From NCBI RefSeq assembly GCF_903772925.1, contig NZ_LR812090.1, positions 2,004,333-2,068,332 of the forward strand: a stretch of DNA of 64,000 nt, in the 5' to 3' direction. This document shows, piece after piece, positions 27,267 to 37,572 of the stretch; positions within the stretch are counted from its first letter, which is position 1, and each line of letters opens with the position of its first letter. The stretch comes from Alteromonas macleodii (GTDB taxonomy: Bacteria; Pseudomonadota; Gammaproteobacteria; Enterobacterales; Alteromonadaceae). The notes beneath the pieces are model-generated. The model was not told where the DNA came from. It searched no databases and saw nothing but the letters and a program-made list of their open reading frames with translations. A program made the translations under genes and the position numbers.

Positions 27267-29714
27267 ATGAACCACACTTCACACAAAAAAAGTAAAGTTG
27301 CTAATGCAATTCTTCTCTCTCTTTTATCTGTAACGTCTACAGTTACTGCCACGTCGGCACTGGCGCAAGACAACGATGCTGAGACACCCGTAGATTCTCA
27401 AGTACAAAGTGCGGAAGAAAACTTAGACGTCATTACCGTTTACGGTCGCCACAATCGACTTATTCTGGAGTCGGGTACGGCCACTAAATCAAATATGAGC
27501 CTAATGGAAACGCCAGCGGCTATCGTGGTTGTTGACGGTACTTTGTTAAGAGAGCAGGGTGTAGATACGCTGCAAGAGAGTATTCGCAACATCAGTGGTC
27601 TAAGCCAAGATGGAAACAATTACGGTGTAGGTGATAATTTAGCGATTCGCGGCCTTGGTGTTAACTACACCTTTGACGGTATTTATGCTGGTGCAGATTT
27701 GGGCAACAGTTATAACCCAACACGTTCAATGACTAATATTGAAAGTATTGAAGTGCTCAAAGGCCCTGCAACCGGTCTATACGGCATGGGTGAAGCGGGC
27801 GGTATTATCAACCTTATTGAGAAGAAGCCGCAGTTTCAAGAAGCCTATGAAGTTAAAGCCTCAGTAGGCAGTTGGGATAGCTATTCAATAATGGCTGACG
27901 CAACAGGCGCGATTAACAAGGACCTTGCTTATCGCGTAGTAGCAAACCGTGAGCAGTCTGACGGTTATCGTGGACTTAGCGATGAGCGAAGCGAGCTTTA
28001 CACATCACTTAAATATGTTGCATCAAGCGATAACCAGTTCCTATTGTCTGCTGCTTATATTGATGATGCTGTACAAATTGATTCGGTAGGTCATCCCGTT
28101 CGACTTATCGACCTAACCATGTTCGATACTGACGCACGTAGCTTAACTGGCGCTGACTTGGTTAACGATACTGCAGAATCAGGTGGTTTACAGCTTACCG
28201 ACGCTCAGCGCGACGAATTAGCTGCTTCGCTAGTTTCTACTGATGGGGTTCAGCCTTTTGACTTGGGTGATACTAGCCTTATATCACCAATTTCTCGCCC
28301 GAATGAAGGTGAAGAGTTCCGCGTGAAGCTTCGTCAAGACTTGGTCATTAGCGACGATTGGTCTTTAACTCAGCAACTACAATACCGTACCTACGAAACA
28401 GAGTATATTCGTCAAACCAGCGCGTTTAACTATGTTTACGTAGACAGAAACGGAACGACTAACCTAGAGCCGCGAGCGCCGCTTGTTATTGACGATGTAT
28501 TGTACCCATATGCAGCACGTCGACAGGAATACCGTAAAGTTGAAGCACAAGAAAGTGTGTGGCAATACTTTATCGACCTTACAAATACTTGGTCGCTAGG
28601 CGATATTCGTGGTGAGCACCTATTTAGTGCTAACTATGAAAATATGGACATAGAATACACGCAATGGTCTATTTGGGATGCAGACGACACACGAAGCGAT
28701 GCTGTGCCTTACATCTTAGATATTCGTAACCCAAATTGGCCCACCGGCACGTTTGAAGACTATAACCCAGCGCTTCGTAGCAAGTACGACAAAGAGGTAT
28801 CTAGCTGGGGCGTTAGCTTCCAAGAAGTTCTGTATCTAAATGATAACTTTACTGCACGTATTGGTGGTGCATACGGTGGCGTAAAGCAAACCTATCAGAA
28901 CCAATTTAGCGATGGTAACCCAGAGTACGATGCAAATGATGATGGTTTCACCTACAACCTAGGCTTAACCTACATGTATAGCGACAGCCTAAGTACTTTC
29001 ATTAACCACTCAAAAGGTCGCACTGCGTACAGCACACTAGGTTCTCTATCAGAAGAAAACAACCGACCTGACTCTGAATCAGAGTCGTGGGATTTAGGTG
29101 TACGTTTTACTGCGCTAAATGAACAGGTCATTGGCTCGGTGGTAGTGTTTGATACGGCGCGTACAAACCTTCAGTACACCAACCCACTGTATGAAGATAA
29201 TATTGAAGACCCGTCTTACAACATTGATGTACCTGAGTTCTATTACGACGAGCAAGACCGCACTACGGGTGTTGAAGTAGATATTAACTTCGATATTAAT
29301 GATCAGTGGTCGCTTAATGCAAACGGTACTTATCAAGAGCCGCGTACTGAACCTGGCGCATATGCATCGAGCACTGATGAAGAACAGACAAAGGGAATTG
29401 CTGAAAAGTTCGCAAGTACTTGGTTAACCTATAGCCATAGCTTTGAAGCGCTACCTGCGCCGGTTAAGTTCAGCGTTGGTGTAACCTATGAAGACGAGCG
29501 TACCATCTCAGCATCGGCATTTGGCGTAGACTACGCATTCGTAGACTCATACACGGTATGGGATGCGGCAGTTAGTTATGTATCAGACGACTGGGACGTA
29601 CAGCTTAACCTACGTAACCTGGACAACAAAGACTACTACAGCAGTGCTATGTACCTAGGTGGTTTACCTGGCGAAGAGCGTAATGCGAAACTTTCTGTGG
29701 CGTATCGCTTCTAA
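27267..29714 (+). CDS. TonB-dependent siderophore receptor
   Basis: 815 residues with a long signal peptide (to about ALAQDNDA). A TonB-box-like segment LDVITVYGR precedes the plug domain (ETPAAIVVVDGTLLREQG, DNLAIRGLGVNYTFDGIYAG, ESIEVLKGPATGLYGMGEAGG, INLIEKKPQ). The barrel ends with AKLSVAYRF, a proper C-terminal aromatic. The plug resembles FhuA/FhuE/FoxA-type ferric siderophore receptors. It heads an operon with DUF3649, PepSY and DUF3325 genes, a set known to accompany such receptors, and a Fur-like box lies just upstream. The siderophore cannot be named from sequence. Confidence 0.93.
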   Translation: MNHTSHKKSKVANAILLSLLSVTSTVTATSALAQDNDAETPVDSQVQSAEENLDVITVYGRHNRLILESGTATKSNMSLMETPAAIVVVDGTLLREQGVDTLQESIRNISGLSQDGNNYGVGDNLAIRGLGVNYTFDGIYAGADLGNSYNPTRSMTNIESIEVLKGPATGLYGMGEAGGIINLIEKKPQFQEAYEVKASVGSWDSYSIMADATGAINKDLAYRVVANREQSDGYRGLSDERSELYTSLKYVASSDNQFLLSAAYIDDAVQIDSVGHPVRLIDLTMFDTDARSLTGADLVNDTAESGGLQLTDAQRDELAASLVSTDGVQPFDLGDTSLISPISRPNEGEEFRVKLRQDLVISDDWSLTQQLQYRTYETEYIRQTSAFNYVYVDRNGTTNLEPRAPLVIDDVLYPYAARRQEYRKVEAQESVWQYFIDLTNTWSLGDIRGEHLFSANYENMDIEYTQWSIWDADDTRSDAVPYILDIRNPNWPTGTFEDYNPALRSKYDKEVSSWGVSFQEVLYLNDNFTARIGGAYGGVKQTYQNQFSDGNPEYDANDDGFTYNLGLTYMYSDSLSTFINHSKGRTAYSTLGSLSEENNRPDSESESWDLGVRFTALNEQVIGSVVVFDTARTNLQYTNPLYEDNIEDPSYNIDVPEFYYDEQDRTTGVEVDINFDINDQWSLNANGTYQEPRTEPGAYASSTDEEQTKGIAEKFASTWLTYSHSFEALPAPVKFSVGVTYEDERTISASAFGVDYAFVDSYTVWDAAVSYVSDDWDVQLNLRNLDNKDYYSSAMYLGGLPGEERNAKLSVAYRF

Positions 29715-29729
29715 AAAAGAGTCAGCACA

Positions 29730-30023
29730 TTGAGTAACAACGTAGACGTTGCGCTGCGTAGCATAGCCGCCATTCTAGGCGGCTATGCCGTTTCTGCGCT
29801 AATAAGCTTTTACTTCGCTTATATATTTTTCCACATGTTTAAGCAGCAAGAGGGAGTGGCAATACTAAGTGGCAGTATGGCAAGCTACTTCGTATTTTTT
29901 GCTGTATTTATCGCAAGCTTTGCTATCAAGCACACGAAGAAGTGGTGCGCGTCTTTAATTGCTTTTATTAGCATACTCGCCGCGGCGCTTCCGTTAGTTT
30001 CACCTTTAAGCGCCCCATTATGA
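29730..30023 (+). CDS. DUF3649-like small membrane protein
   Basis: 97 residues with about three helices (ILGGYAVSALISFYFAYIFF, YFVFFAVFIASFAI, ALIAFISILAAALPLV). The start is a TTG with AAGAG 8 nt upstream. It overlaps the PepSY gene by 4 nt (ATGA). Proteins of this kind are encoded with PepSY and DUF3325 proteins beside siderophore receptors, where they are thought to form or assist an inner-membrane reductase or uptake complex. The exact job is unknown. Confidence 0.8.
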   Translation: MSNNVDVALRSIAAILGGYAVSALISFYFAYIFFHMFKQQEGVAILSGSMASYFVFFAVFIASFAIKHTKKWCASLIAFISILAAALPLVSPLSAPL

Positions 30024-31630
30024 AAGCTACATTCAGAAAGAGTATGATTTGGTTGCACACCTATTTAGGTGTGATACTCGGCTGGTTGCTTTTCGCCATA
30101 TTTTTCACTGGCACGTTAAGCTATTTTACACCGGAAATAACGCGCTACCTGATGCCTGAACGAGGAAGCATTTCTCAAAGTCAGCAATCGATGCTCGCCC
30201 ACTCTTTTACTTATTTAAATGAACATGCAGGTGAAGCTGAGCAGTGGCGGATAGCCTTGCCTTCAGAGCGTTCTGCACTTTGGAGTGTGCAATGGCGTGA
30301 GGGTAAGCAAAGACAAACCGTGACCTTCAACAATCAACTCGCTGCAAGAGAAAATGAAACAGAAACAAAAGGCGGCTTGTTTTTTAGAAATTTTCACTAC
30401 ACATTGCAACTTCGAGGCTATGGCGGGCGGTACATTGCCGGCATTGCTGCAATGGCAATGTTGCTTGCTATTTTTACCGGTATTTATACACACCGCAGAT
30501 TTTTTAAAGACTTCTTCACGCTTCGCCCGCAAAAGCTAAAAAAGTGGACCACCGACTTTCATGCCTTAGCCGGTATTCTCACTATTCCATTTTGTATTAT
30601 GATCTGCCTAAGCGGCATTTTCATCTACGCGATTATGTATTTGCCCTATACCGCTAACGCTAATTTCGAGCGGGGAGAACGAGGCGTAAACAGCCAGATT
30701 ATTCCTTCACTGCCGAGCCTGCAGCTAGGTGAAAAAGTTATTGGTAGCGATCACTTGTTAAACGTGCCGCCCTCCATGTCGCCCTCCATGCCAGTCCCTG
30801 TGCCGAACTATGCGCATATACAAGAAAAAATTGCTAATCAGTGGCGCGAGCCCAACCCAATAGCAAGAATTACCGTTGAAGGCGTAGGGTATAAAAATAG
30901 CCGAATGATTGTAGAGCGTAGCAAGGCCACAACAGTATCAAACCGTGCAGATCGTTTAGTTTTTGAAACCTATACAGGTGAATCTCTTAAAGGTTACGAT
31001 GATGAAACGGTTCCAGCTCAAATACGACGTATTCTATACGGACTCCATCAGGCAAACTTTGCCCCTATTGGCATGCGATGGTTGCTATTTGGGTTAGGTA
31101 TTTTAGGCTGCGCGCTTATTGCCACTGGCAATATCATTTGGGTCACTCAGCGGAAAAAAAGCGCTAAGCAAAACCCGTTCACTTTAGCGCTTGTGGAAAA
31201 AGGCAACGTGGCGGCTGTTGCTGGCTTAATATTGGCCAGCGTTTCGTTTTTTATTGCTAACAAGTTGATAGCGCACGATGTTGCAGGCCGCGCCCAATTA
31301 GAAGTAAACACATTTTTTACTGTGTGGGCATTAAGTGCTGTTCACGCACTTTGGCGTGCAAAAGCTGCTGTTGCTTGGAAAGAGCAGTTCGCGCTAGCTA
31401 GTGGTCTTTGTTTTGCCACCGTTGCTATAGAACTCGTGTTATTTAAAGACCGAATAGCAAACAGTATCGAATATTTAGATAGCGTTTATTTAAGCTTCAT
31501 TCCTGCTTTTTTCGTTTCAGGTATCATTTTGTATTGGACTGCAAAGAAGATAGGTTTACGTATTGCCAATGCGGATATATCTGCAAAAGATACAAAACCT
31601 AGCACTTGTGTGAAAAAGGAGCAGGAATGA
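30020..31630 (+). CDS. PepSY-associated inner-membrane protein (siderophore reductase-like)
   Basis: 536 residues with four main membrane helices typical of the PepSY-TM family (IWLHTYLGVILGWLLFAIFFTGTLSYF; ALAGILTIPFCIMICLSGIFIYAIM; GMRWLLFGLGILGCALIATGNII). Conserved histidines lie in and near the helices (LHTYLG, FHYTLQLRGYGGRY, DFHALAG, YGLHQANF) and could bind haem. Relatives such as FoxB-like proteins act on imported ferric siderophores, probably by reducing the iron. Its start and stop overlap both neighbours by 4 nt, so the three small-operon genes are translationally coupled. Confidence 0.88.
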   Translation: MKATFRKSMIWLHTYLGVILGWLLFAIFFTGTLSYFTPEITRYLMPERGSISQSQQSMLAHSFTYLNEHAGEAEQWRIALPSERSALWSVQWREGKQRQTVTFNNQLAARENETETKGGLFFRNFHYTLQLRGYGGRYIAGIAAMAMLLAIFTGIYTHRRFFKDFFTLRPQKLKKWTTDFHALAGILTIPFCIMICLSGIFIYAIMYLPYTANANFERGERGVNSQIIPSLPSLQLGEKVIGSDHLLNVPPSMSPSMPVPVPNYAHIQEKIANQWREPNPIARITVEGVGYKNSRMIVERSKATTVSNRADRLVFETYTGESLKGYDDETVPAQIRRILYGLHQANFAPIGMRWLLFGLGILGCALIATGNIIWVTQRKKSAKQNPFTLALVEKGNVAAVAGLILASVSFFIANKLIAHDVAGRAQLEVNTFFTVWALSAVHALWRAKAAVAWKEQFALASGLCFATVAIELVLFKDRIANSIEYLDSVYLSFIPAFFVSGIILYWTAKKIGLRIANADISAKDTKPSTCVKKEQE

Positions 31631-31917
31631 TAACACTGGTTTTTATAATACAACTGTTAGGCTTCTTATGCTTAATGTTAGCAATGAACAAACACGCGAA
31701 GCAGGCAGGTAATAGTAGGGTATTAACCAAGGTGTTACGTCTATTACCCTCGCCACCCTTTACCAAGTTAATAGGCTGGATGCTACTCTCTGCATCTTTG
31801 TGTTTAGCGTTAACGCGTATTGAAATTATCAGTATCGCAATAGTGTGGTGGTGCTGCACATTAAGTGCAGCCCTCCTAATTATTGCCGTGTACTTCAGTT
31901 CTTTACTTGATACTTAG
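31627..31917 (+). CDS. DUF3325-like small membrane protein
   Basis: 96 residues from the ATG at 31627, which overlaps the PepSY stop and has AAGGAG at 31616-31621, 5 nt upstream. Three helices are seen ([54 protein letters not shown]). It completes the DUF3649-PepSY-DUF3325 set found with siderophore receptors. Its last 23 nt overlap the convergent DUF4437 gene, and no terminator separates the two. Confidence 0.8.
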   Translation: MITLVFIIQLLGFLCLMLAMNKHAKQAGNSRVLTKVLRLLPSPPFTKLIGWMLLSASLCLALTRIEIISIAIVWWCCTLSAALLIIAVYFSSLLDT

Positions 31918-32725
31918 ATGAGCTTCTAACATAAACGATAGCGTCAGCATCACTTACGTTGCGGACTTTGTGTGTTGCTGGTGTGGATGATTCAATATAG
32001 CTTCCCGCATCAAGAGCTAGTGCTTCAGCGTTGCTATCTTGCTTATAGTTTAGGCTGCCCTTTATCACTACGGCCTTAAATTCATCACCGTTAGATGTTA
32101 TTGAACCTTCAAAGCCGCTTGGCAGTTTAACTAAAGTACCGTAAACACTATTGGTATCGCCCCATAGATAAGTGGCGGATACGCCGTCAGCCGCAATGTT
32201 GACTAAGTCACTCTTTTGCAGCCATACCATGTTATCGATATGCAAATTAACGGGGCGTTCTCCATTGTCGAAATGTTCTTTTGACGGTTTAACTAAATAC
32301 GGACCCTCGTCAATTTCTAGGTAAATCAGGTTGGTTTTGTCGTTTGCTGCTGTAGTGTGATCTTCACCGGCAGGCTGAGTCCAAAACGAACCCGTTGGCA
32401 TCCACATTTTAGCGGCACTTGGGTCGTCATTGTGCATTTCACCTTCAATAACAATACCGCGATAGGTAATGTTGTGGATGTGTGGTGGCGATTCAAAGCC
32501 CTTATTAAAACGAACTAGCATACCTGTAGCTGTGTCTTTTGTTCTATCACCCCATAGGTCGGCTGCGCCTGGGCTTTTGTCACCGCGTGCAGGGTTTAAG
32601 TAACCCCATTTAACATCTTCTGCACTTACTACCTTTGTTTCAGCATAGGCGCTGGGTAAAAAAGCAGCACAAGCGCCTACAACTAGCGACGCCATGGTTA
32701 GTTTTCGCCACGCGATATGTTTCAT
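31895..32725 (-). CDS. Exported cupin-like DUF4437 protein
   Basis: 276 residues with a signal peptide ([16 protein letters not shown]) and AGGAGC before the ATG. Two cupin-like halves are seen, each with a WGD or WGDT motif ([20 protein letters not shown] ... [32 protein letters not shown] ... VVIKGSLNY), so this is a bicupin. One His-rich element ([14 protein letters not shown]) could bind metal; the second half lacks it. It is divergent from the LysR gene, probably its regulator. The substrate is unknown. Confidence 0.85.
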   Translation of the reverse strand: MKHIAWRKLTMASLVVGACAAFLPSAYAETKVVSAEDVKWGYLNPARGDKSPGAADLWGDRTKDTATGMLVRFNKGFESPPHIHNITYRGIVIEGEMHNDDPSAAKMWMPTGSFWTQPAGEDHTTAANDKTNLIYLEIDEGPYLVKPSKEHFDNGERPVNLHIDNMVWLQKSDLVNIAADGVSATYLWGDTNSVYGTLVKLPSGFEGSITSNGDEFKAVVIKGSLNYKQDSNAEALALDAGSYIESSTPATHKVRNVSDADAIVYVRSSSKYQVKN

Positions 32726-32761
32726 ATAAAGCTCCTGTTTATCCTTGCTACTAATGTCATT

Positions 32762-32813
32762 AACGAATGAATGACAGTTTATTCGTTGGTTAACGGATAA
32801 TAAACGACCAAAA
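32762..32813. promoter_or_regulatory. Overlapping inverted repeats between the DUF4437 and LysR genes
   Basis: AACGAAT (32762-32768) is repeated inverted as ATTCGTT (32781-32787). A second imperfect dyad links GTTTATTCGTT with AACGGATAATAAAC just after it. The region is midway between divergent genes and is a reasonable LysR binding site; no more can be said from sequence. Confidence 0.4.
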
Positions 32814-32915
32814 TCGATAAGAACTTTCCCGAAAACGTGGATAATGAAAGTGATCCATTTGCTTTTTCTTTATATGCTTTAAAGGGCGTATGTGGACTAA
32901 ACCTATGAGGGAAAA

Positions 32916-33884
32916 ATGAAAACCGAAGACCTTTCTGTGTTTGTGAAAGTCGCTGAAGTCAATTCGATAACGGCAGCGGCTAAGAAGCTTGATATCAGTT
33001 CATCCGCTGCAAGCATGGCCATTAAACGTTTAGAAGAGCAGCTTGGCGTAGCGCTTTTTGTGAGAAGTACACGCAAAATTAGGCTGTCCCATGAAGGGGA
33101 GCAATACTTACCTATGGCTCAACAGGCGCTAAATACACTCCAGCAAGGTTTATCTCTCATTACGGAGGAAAGGCAAAGTGTTAATGGTGAGCTTCGCATG
33201 GCGATGTCATCGGAGATGGGACGGAATCTAATGCGCGAACTGCTTAATAAAGTACAAGGTAAAAACCCAGAACTCTCGTTGCGACTACATGTAAGCGATA
33301 GCCGAGTAGATTTTTATCGCGACGGTGTTGATGTTGCTCTTCGTGCAATGACTAAAGAAGCAGTAAAAGAGTCACAAATGTATGGTTTTAAAGTGTGCAA
33401 TATTCCACATGTTATTTGTGCATCGCCCGCATACATTGAAAAGTACGGTGAACCACTAACAACAAACGACCTGATTCAGCATAATGCCTTACTTTATAAA
33501 CTTTACGATCAAACTCATAACACATGGGAATTGGTGAAAGAGAACGAAAAAATTAAGGTAAAAGTGCGCAGCAATCGCGCCGTTAATGACGGAGACATTG
33601 TTAGACGATGGTGCATTGACGGTATGGGTATTGCCAAGAAGTCAGCCATTGACGTGGCTGAAGATTTATTGAGCGGTAAATTAAAGCGGGTGTTGCATCA
33701 GTTTCAGGTGCCATTAACTGAAATGTGGATAATGTTACCCAGCCGACATCTGATCACCCCAGCAGTAAGATTAGTTAGAGATGAATTGAAATTGGCCATT
33801 GAGGAACGTCGACACAAGCTTATAGAAAAAGGGTTACTTAATGAAAATGAATGGCCAGCTTTAAATGATATTGCAAACCTGTAA
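32916..33884 (+). CDS. LysR-family transcriptional regulator
   Basis: 322 residues. The winged helix-turn-helix is at the N terminus (VKVAEVNSITAAAKKLDISSSAASMAIKRLEEQLGV), followed by an effector domain starting near GELRMAMSSEMGRNL. The long C-terminal tail (RRHKLIEKGLLNENEWPALND) exceeds the family norm by about 20 residues. GGGA lies 5 nt before the ATG. It is divergent from the DUF4437 gene, its likely target. Confidence 0.92.
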   Translation: MKTEDLSVFVKVAEVNSITAAAKKLDISSSAASMAIKRLEEQLGVALFVRSTRKIRLSHEGEQYLPMAQQALNTLQQGLSLITEERQSVNGELRMAMSSEMGRNLMRELLNKVQGKNPELSLRLHVSDSRVDFYRDGVDVALRAMTKEAVKESQMYGFKVCNIPHVICASPAYIEKYGEPLTTNDLIQHNALLYKLYDQTHNTWELVKENEKIKVKVRSNRAVNDGDIVRRWCIDGMGIAKKSAIDVAEDLLSGKLKRVLHQFQVPLTEMWIMLPSRHLITPAVRLVRDELKLAIEERRHKLIEKGLLNENEWPALNDIANL

Positions 33885-34129
33885 AACCAGGGCGCAATGG
33901 ATATTGCTGATTCTAAGTGGTTAAAATATAGGCGTTTTGCGTGATTTCTAGATTGAATTTATAGTCTAGATATTTTCTAATAGTCTCGGCAAAGGAATGC
34001 GAGACAAAAGTTCGAACATGCACAGTGCAGGGTAGCGCTGCCACAGCATCACTTCCTCTACATTCCTTTGTTTTCATAAAAAAGCTTCAGTACAAAACAA
34101 TTGGCTAGAAGCACAAGTAGAGAATAAAC

Positions 34130-35356
34130 ATGAAAGCAAAACTATTAGTTCCATCATTAGTCGCCGCCGCGCTTATCAGTGCTTGTGGAAGCACACCTCC
34201 CACCCCTGAACAACAAGCTATGGCTAATCAAATGCAAAAAGCGTTTTTAGCTAAGCTGCAGGGTATGCCAATTCAAGCTCCTGCGCAGCAACAAGCAGCA
34301 CCAGTTGCTCAGCCAGTAGTCGTACTAAGCGCAGCAGAACTCTCTGAACAAAAGCAGAAAGTAGATGCTACGGGCGGCCCTGCTATTTTTTACCGCAAAA
34401 AAGATGGCATCATGATAGATGGTCAGATGTTTAACGACTTCGAAGGGCAGGTTGCGAACTTTGGTGGAAATAGGTTTACCGGCGAATTCACCTATGCAGT
34501 AGAGAATTTTGACGGGTCTTTTACGCTTAAGTATCACAAAGCACACTCTGCGGAAGCGCCTATAAAAATAGGTACTGTGTGGAAGCGTGGCGGCCAGTTT
34601 GAAGTGCGAACGGTGACAGGGAAAAAAGCGACAGGCAATAGCGTTATACCTACGTCAGATGGTTTTATTGTAGGGCGTCCTGGCTCAGCTTTCCGTTATT
34701 TTATTGATGGGGATAGCGTTAAAAATATCACTCTGCTAGATAACTACCACATTGCTGAGCATCAAAAAGGCGACGCTGCATCTACCGGTTTTATTCTTCT
34801 AGAAAAAGACCCTCGTAATGAAAACGATAAAGTAGGTGGTTTGTTTGACTCATTTAAAGAGTTGGGCAATACCTTCGGACTAAATAAGTTCGACGACTAT
34901 GTACTCGTAAGTATCGATGGCAATACTACTGTACCTATGGACGTAGGGTTGGGCGGCAAAGAAATCGCAGAGCACTCTAACTGCAGACGCCAAAATGCAG
35001 CTATCAATAAGTGTGAAAATGTTGATTTTAAAGAGTCTCTTTACACTAAGTTAGGTTTGCCAAACTACAGCCACTATTATTGGTCAATCAACTGGGTTCA
35101 AACTAAGTCTGGTCCAATGGCAATTTACAGAACGTCGACCAAAGTTAAGATCGTAGATATCAACAACAAGCAAGTTCACACCGTGTTTTCACGTACGCTT
35201 GGCGTTAACGACTTTGTTGTAATTGAAAATGCTGACGGAACAACGGGTATCAGAGCGCGCCTAGGCTTTAGTAAAGAAGAAGTAAAAGATATTGAGTCGT
35301 TTATCAAAAACAACACAACCGATATCGAACCTATGCAAACGCTTCAACCTTCATAG
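34130..35356 (+). CDS. Lipoprotein of unknown function
   Basis: 408 residues with a lipoprotein signal ending in the lipobox LISAC, lipidated Cys at residue 19. A Gln/Ala/Pro-rich linker (MANQMQKAFLAKLQ ... APAQQQAAPVAQP) is followed by a mostly beta-rich domain starting near GPAIFYRKKDGIMIDGQMFND. The residue after the Cys is Gly, so it is likely to be sent to the outer membrane. I do not recognise the domain. It stands alone between a 245-nt gap and a terminator, so it is probably monocistronic. Confidence 0.75.
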   Translation: MKAKLLVPSLVAAALISACGSTPPTPEQQAMANQMQKAFLAKLQGMPIQAPAQQQAAPVAQPVVVLSAAELSEQKQKVDATGGPAIFYRKKDGIMIDGQMFNDFEGQVANFGGNRFTGEFTYAVENFDGSFTLKYHKAHSAEAPIKIGTVWKRGGQFEVRTVTGKKATGNSVIPTSDGFIVGRPGSAFRYFIDGDSVKNITLLDNYHIAEHQKGDAASTGFILLEKDPRNENDKVGGLFDSFKELGNTFGLNKFDDYVLVSIDGNTTVPMDVGLGGKEIAEHSNCRRQNAAINKCENVDFKESLYTKLGLPNYSHYYWSINWVQTKSGPMAIYRTSTKVKIVDINNKQVHTVFSRTLGVNDFVVIENADGTTGIRARLGFSKEEVKDIESFIKNNTTDIEPMQTLQPS

Positions 35357-35388
35357 GGTTAGCGTGAATAAGCTTTAAAAGCGATTAA

Positions 35389-35417
35389 GAGGCTTACTAC
35401 CTGTAAGCCTCCATTTT
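35389..35417 (+). terminator. Intrinsic terminator after the lipoprotein gene
   Basis: GAGGCTTAC (35389-35397) and GTAAGCCTC (35403-35411) form a 9-bp stem with a 5-nt loop, followed by CATTTTAT. It sits 33 nt after the lipoprotein stop, in the right orientation. The T tract is short. Confidence 0.7.
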
Positions 35418-35529
35418 ATAGCCTGTAATTTTGAAATTAACAGAATATTGCATTTCTGAAAGCTTTTTAGGCAATAGTCGAGGATAGCTTCGACAACTAT
35501 TACTCAGGTACGGATAGTATCTACAGGTT

Positions 35530-37572
35530 TTATCGCATCAAGGGCGTTATCTCACTGCTTTTAAGCGGTTTATGGTGCAAATAACCTTGGACAGAGTCAC
35601 AGCCCATTTCTGCAAGGGCCTGCTGCTGCTCTTTAGTTTCTACGCATTCGCCTAAAGTGGTCAACTCTAAGCTCTTCGCAAGCATTATAATGGTGTTAAC
35701 AATTCCGTCGTTAGAGCTTGATTGCCCTAATTGAGAAACGAAACTGCCATCGATTTTAAGCTTGTTGATAGGAAGTGTACCTATGTAACTAAGACAAGAG
35801 TAGCCAGTACCAAAGTCATCAATGGAAATATTGAGGCCAATTTTTTTCAGTTTTTTTAGCGATGTTAGTGCAAAGTCTGTAGAGCTAATAAAGGTGTTTT
35901 CGGTTAGCTCAACTTCCAGTAAATGTGGTGGGACCTGATACTTACTTAATACTTCTTCGATTTGCTCTGCACAGTCTAGCTGTATCAAAAAGCTTGCAGG
36001 CAAATTGACTGCGACTGGCACTAAATTTAACCCTTCATCTAGCCACTTTCGAATTTGCTGGCATACATTTGAAAGTACCCAGGTAGTAAGAGGGTTAATT
36101 AAGCCCGCTTCCTCAGCAACTGGGATAAACTGAGACGGCGGTATATCAGTGCCTTCGTCATTCCAGCGTATCAGCGACTCTAGACCGATAATTTTATCGC
36201 TGCGTATACAGACCTGAGGCTGATACACTAGTGAGAATGCCCCCTCAAGCTTAATAGCTTGTCGAATTCTACTTTCCAAAGATAGGCGTACCAAAGACTC
36301 TTCAAGCATTTCAATATTAAAAAAGCTATAGTGCCCAGGGCCTTTTTCTTTAGCGTGATACATGCTGGTATCGGCGTGCTTTAATATTTCTATTCCTGTT
36401 TCTAAATTTTTTTGATGGAGTGCAATACCAATGCTAGTTGAAATGTGAAGCTGGTTGCTACCTATCGCCATAGGCTGGCTAAGACTTTCGATAATTTCAG
36501 AAGATAAAGCAACAAGTTCATCATGTTCGGCAACACCCTCTAGCATTATTACAAATTCATCACCACCCCAGCGACAAACACAATCTTCTTCGGTAACTAT
36601 TGCCGTTAGCTTTTTGGCTACAATAATTAGGACTTCGTCGCCAATATCATGGCCTAGCGTGTCGTTAATCAGTTTAAATCTATCTAGGTCGAGAAATAAA
36701 ATAGAAAGGGCAGTGTTTTGAAAATTAGCTTTGTTTACGGCTTCGTCTAACTTTTCTACAAACAAATGTCTGTTTGGAAGCTGGGTAAGGGCATCGTAGT
36801 TCGCTTTTTGATATAGCTGCCTAGTGCGCAGTTCTACTACTCGCTCTAATTCTGTGTTCTGGGCTTTTAGCTGAGCCTGGTGACTTTCTACCGTGGCTAG
36901 TATGTGATTAACGCCTTCAAAAAGTTCACCGAGTTCATCATCTCTTTTGTCAGGAAGACGTTTCGAGTACTCACGTTTGCTTCCTACAAACTTAACAAGT
37001 GAAATAAGCTGTTGAATGGGTTTTGATAGAAAACTCTGAAGCCGCCAGTGAAAGAGGTAAGTAAACAGCATGCTGACTATGAGCACGCCTAATACGACAT
37101 ACATAGCATGCTGCTGTTGTTCCTCCAGCGAAGTGGTGCTTGCAGTAAGTATGAGATAACCAATAACTTCATCGTTGAATTCTATTGGCTTCAGGTAATG
37201 GATAAGGTGTTTACCGAAAGTTGCGCCTTCTTTGACTGTTGAAGGAGATATATCTTCCTCAAAGTCACCCATGGTGTAACTTGCAATGACCGTATAGGCG
37301 TCGTCATAAACTTTTGCACTCTTTATTGCGGGTAATTTAGACGCGGCATCAAGCAATTCTTGTGTGGTGTCGACATCGCTAAATAGAACCGATGTACTTG
37401 CTGCAGACGCAAGAAGGGTAGATTGGTTGTCTAGTACATCTACCAAGTTACTTTTGTAATCGGCGACGAAGTTGTTGTAAAGCAAACCCGCTACCAAACA
37501 CAATGAGAAGAAATTAACGACTAGGACAGCTAGAAGTTGTTTGGTAAAGAACGAGGAACGTCGAAACATCAT
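35530..37572 (-). CDS. Membrane GGDEF-EAL protein, YfiN-like sensor
   Basis: 680 residues. Two transmembrane helices (near 10-30 and 158-175) flank a periplasmic CHASE8-like sensor region, and a HAMP-like segment follows (SKPIQQLISLVKFVGSKREYS). The GGDEF domain has an intact RWGGDEF. The EAL domain has ESL in place of EAL, but the catalytic Glu, the ELTEN motif, DDFGTGYSCL, KIDGSFV and GECVET are kept, so phosphodiesterase activity is still possible. It overlaps the YfiR gene by 4 nt. By analogy with P. aeruginosa YfiN, its activity should be restrained by the periplasmic YfiR-like partner. The added EAL domain is not in YfiN itself. Confidence 0.9.
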   Translation of the reverse strand: MMFRRSSFFTKQLLAVLVVNFFSLCLVAGLLYNNFVADYKSNLVDVLDNQSTLLASAASTSVLFSDVDTTQELLDAASKLPAIKSAKVYDDAYTVIASYTMGDFEEDISPSTVKEGATFGKHLIHYLKPIEFNDEVIGYLILTASTTSLEEQQQHAMYVVLGVLIVSMLFTYLFHWRLQSFLSKPIQQLISLVKFVGSKREYSKRLPDKRDDELGELFEGVNHILATVESHQAQLKAQNTELERVVELRTRQLYQKANYDALTQLPNRHLFVEKLDEAVNKANFQNTALSILFLDLDRFKLINDTLGHDIGDEVLIIVAKKLTAIVTEEDCVCRWGGDEFVIMLEGVAEHDELVALSSEIIESLSQPMAIGSNQLHISTSIGIALHQKNLETGIEILKHADTSMYHAKEKGPGHYSFFNIEMLEESLVRLSLESRIRQAIKLEGAFSLVYQPQVCIRSDKIIGLESLIRWNDEGTDIPPSQFIPVAEEAGLINPLTTWVLSNVCQQIRKWLDEGLNLVPVAVNLPASFLIQLDCAEQIEEVLSKYQVPPHLLEVELTENTFISSTDFALTSLKKLKKIGLNISIDDFGTGYSCLSYIGTLPINKLKIDGSFVSQLGQSSSNDGIVNTIIMLAKSLELTTLGECVETKEQQQALAEMGCDSVQGYLHHKPLKSSEITPLMR

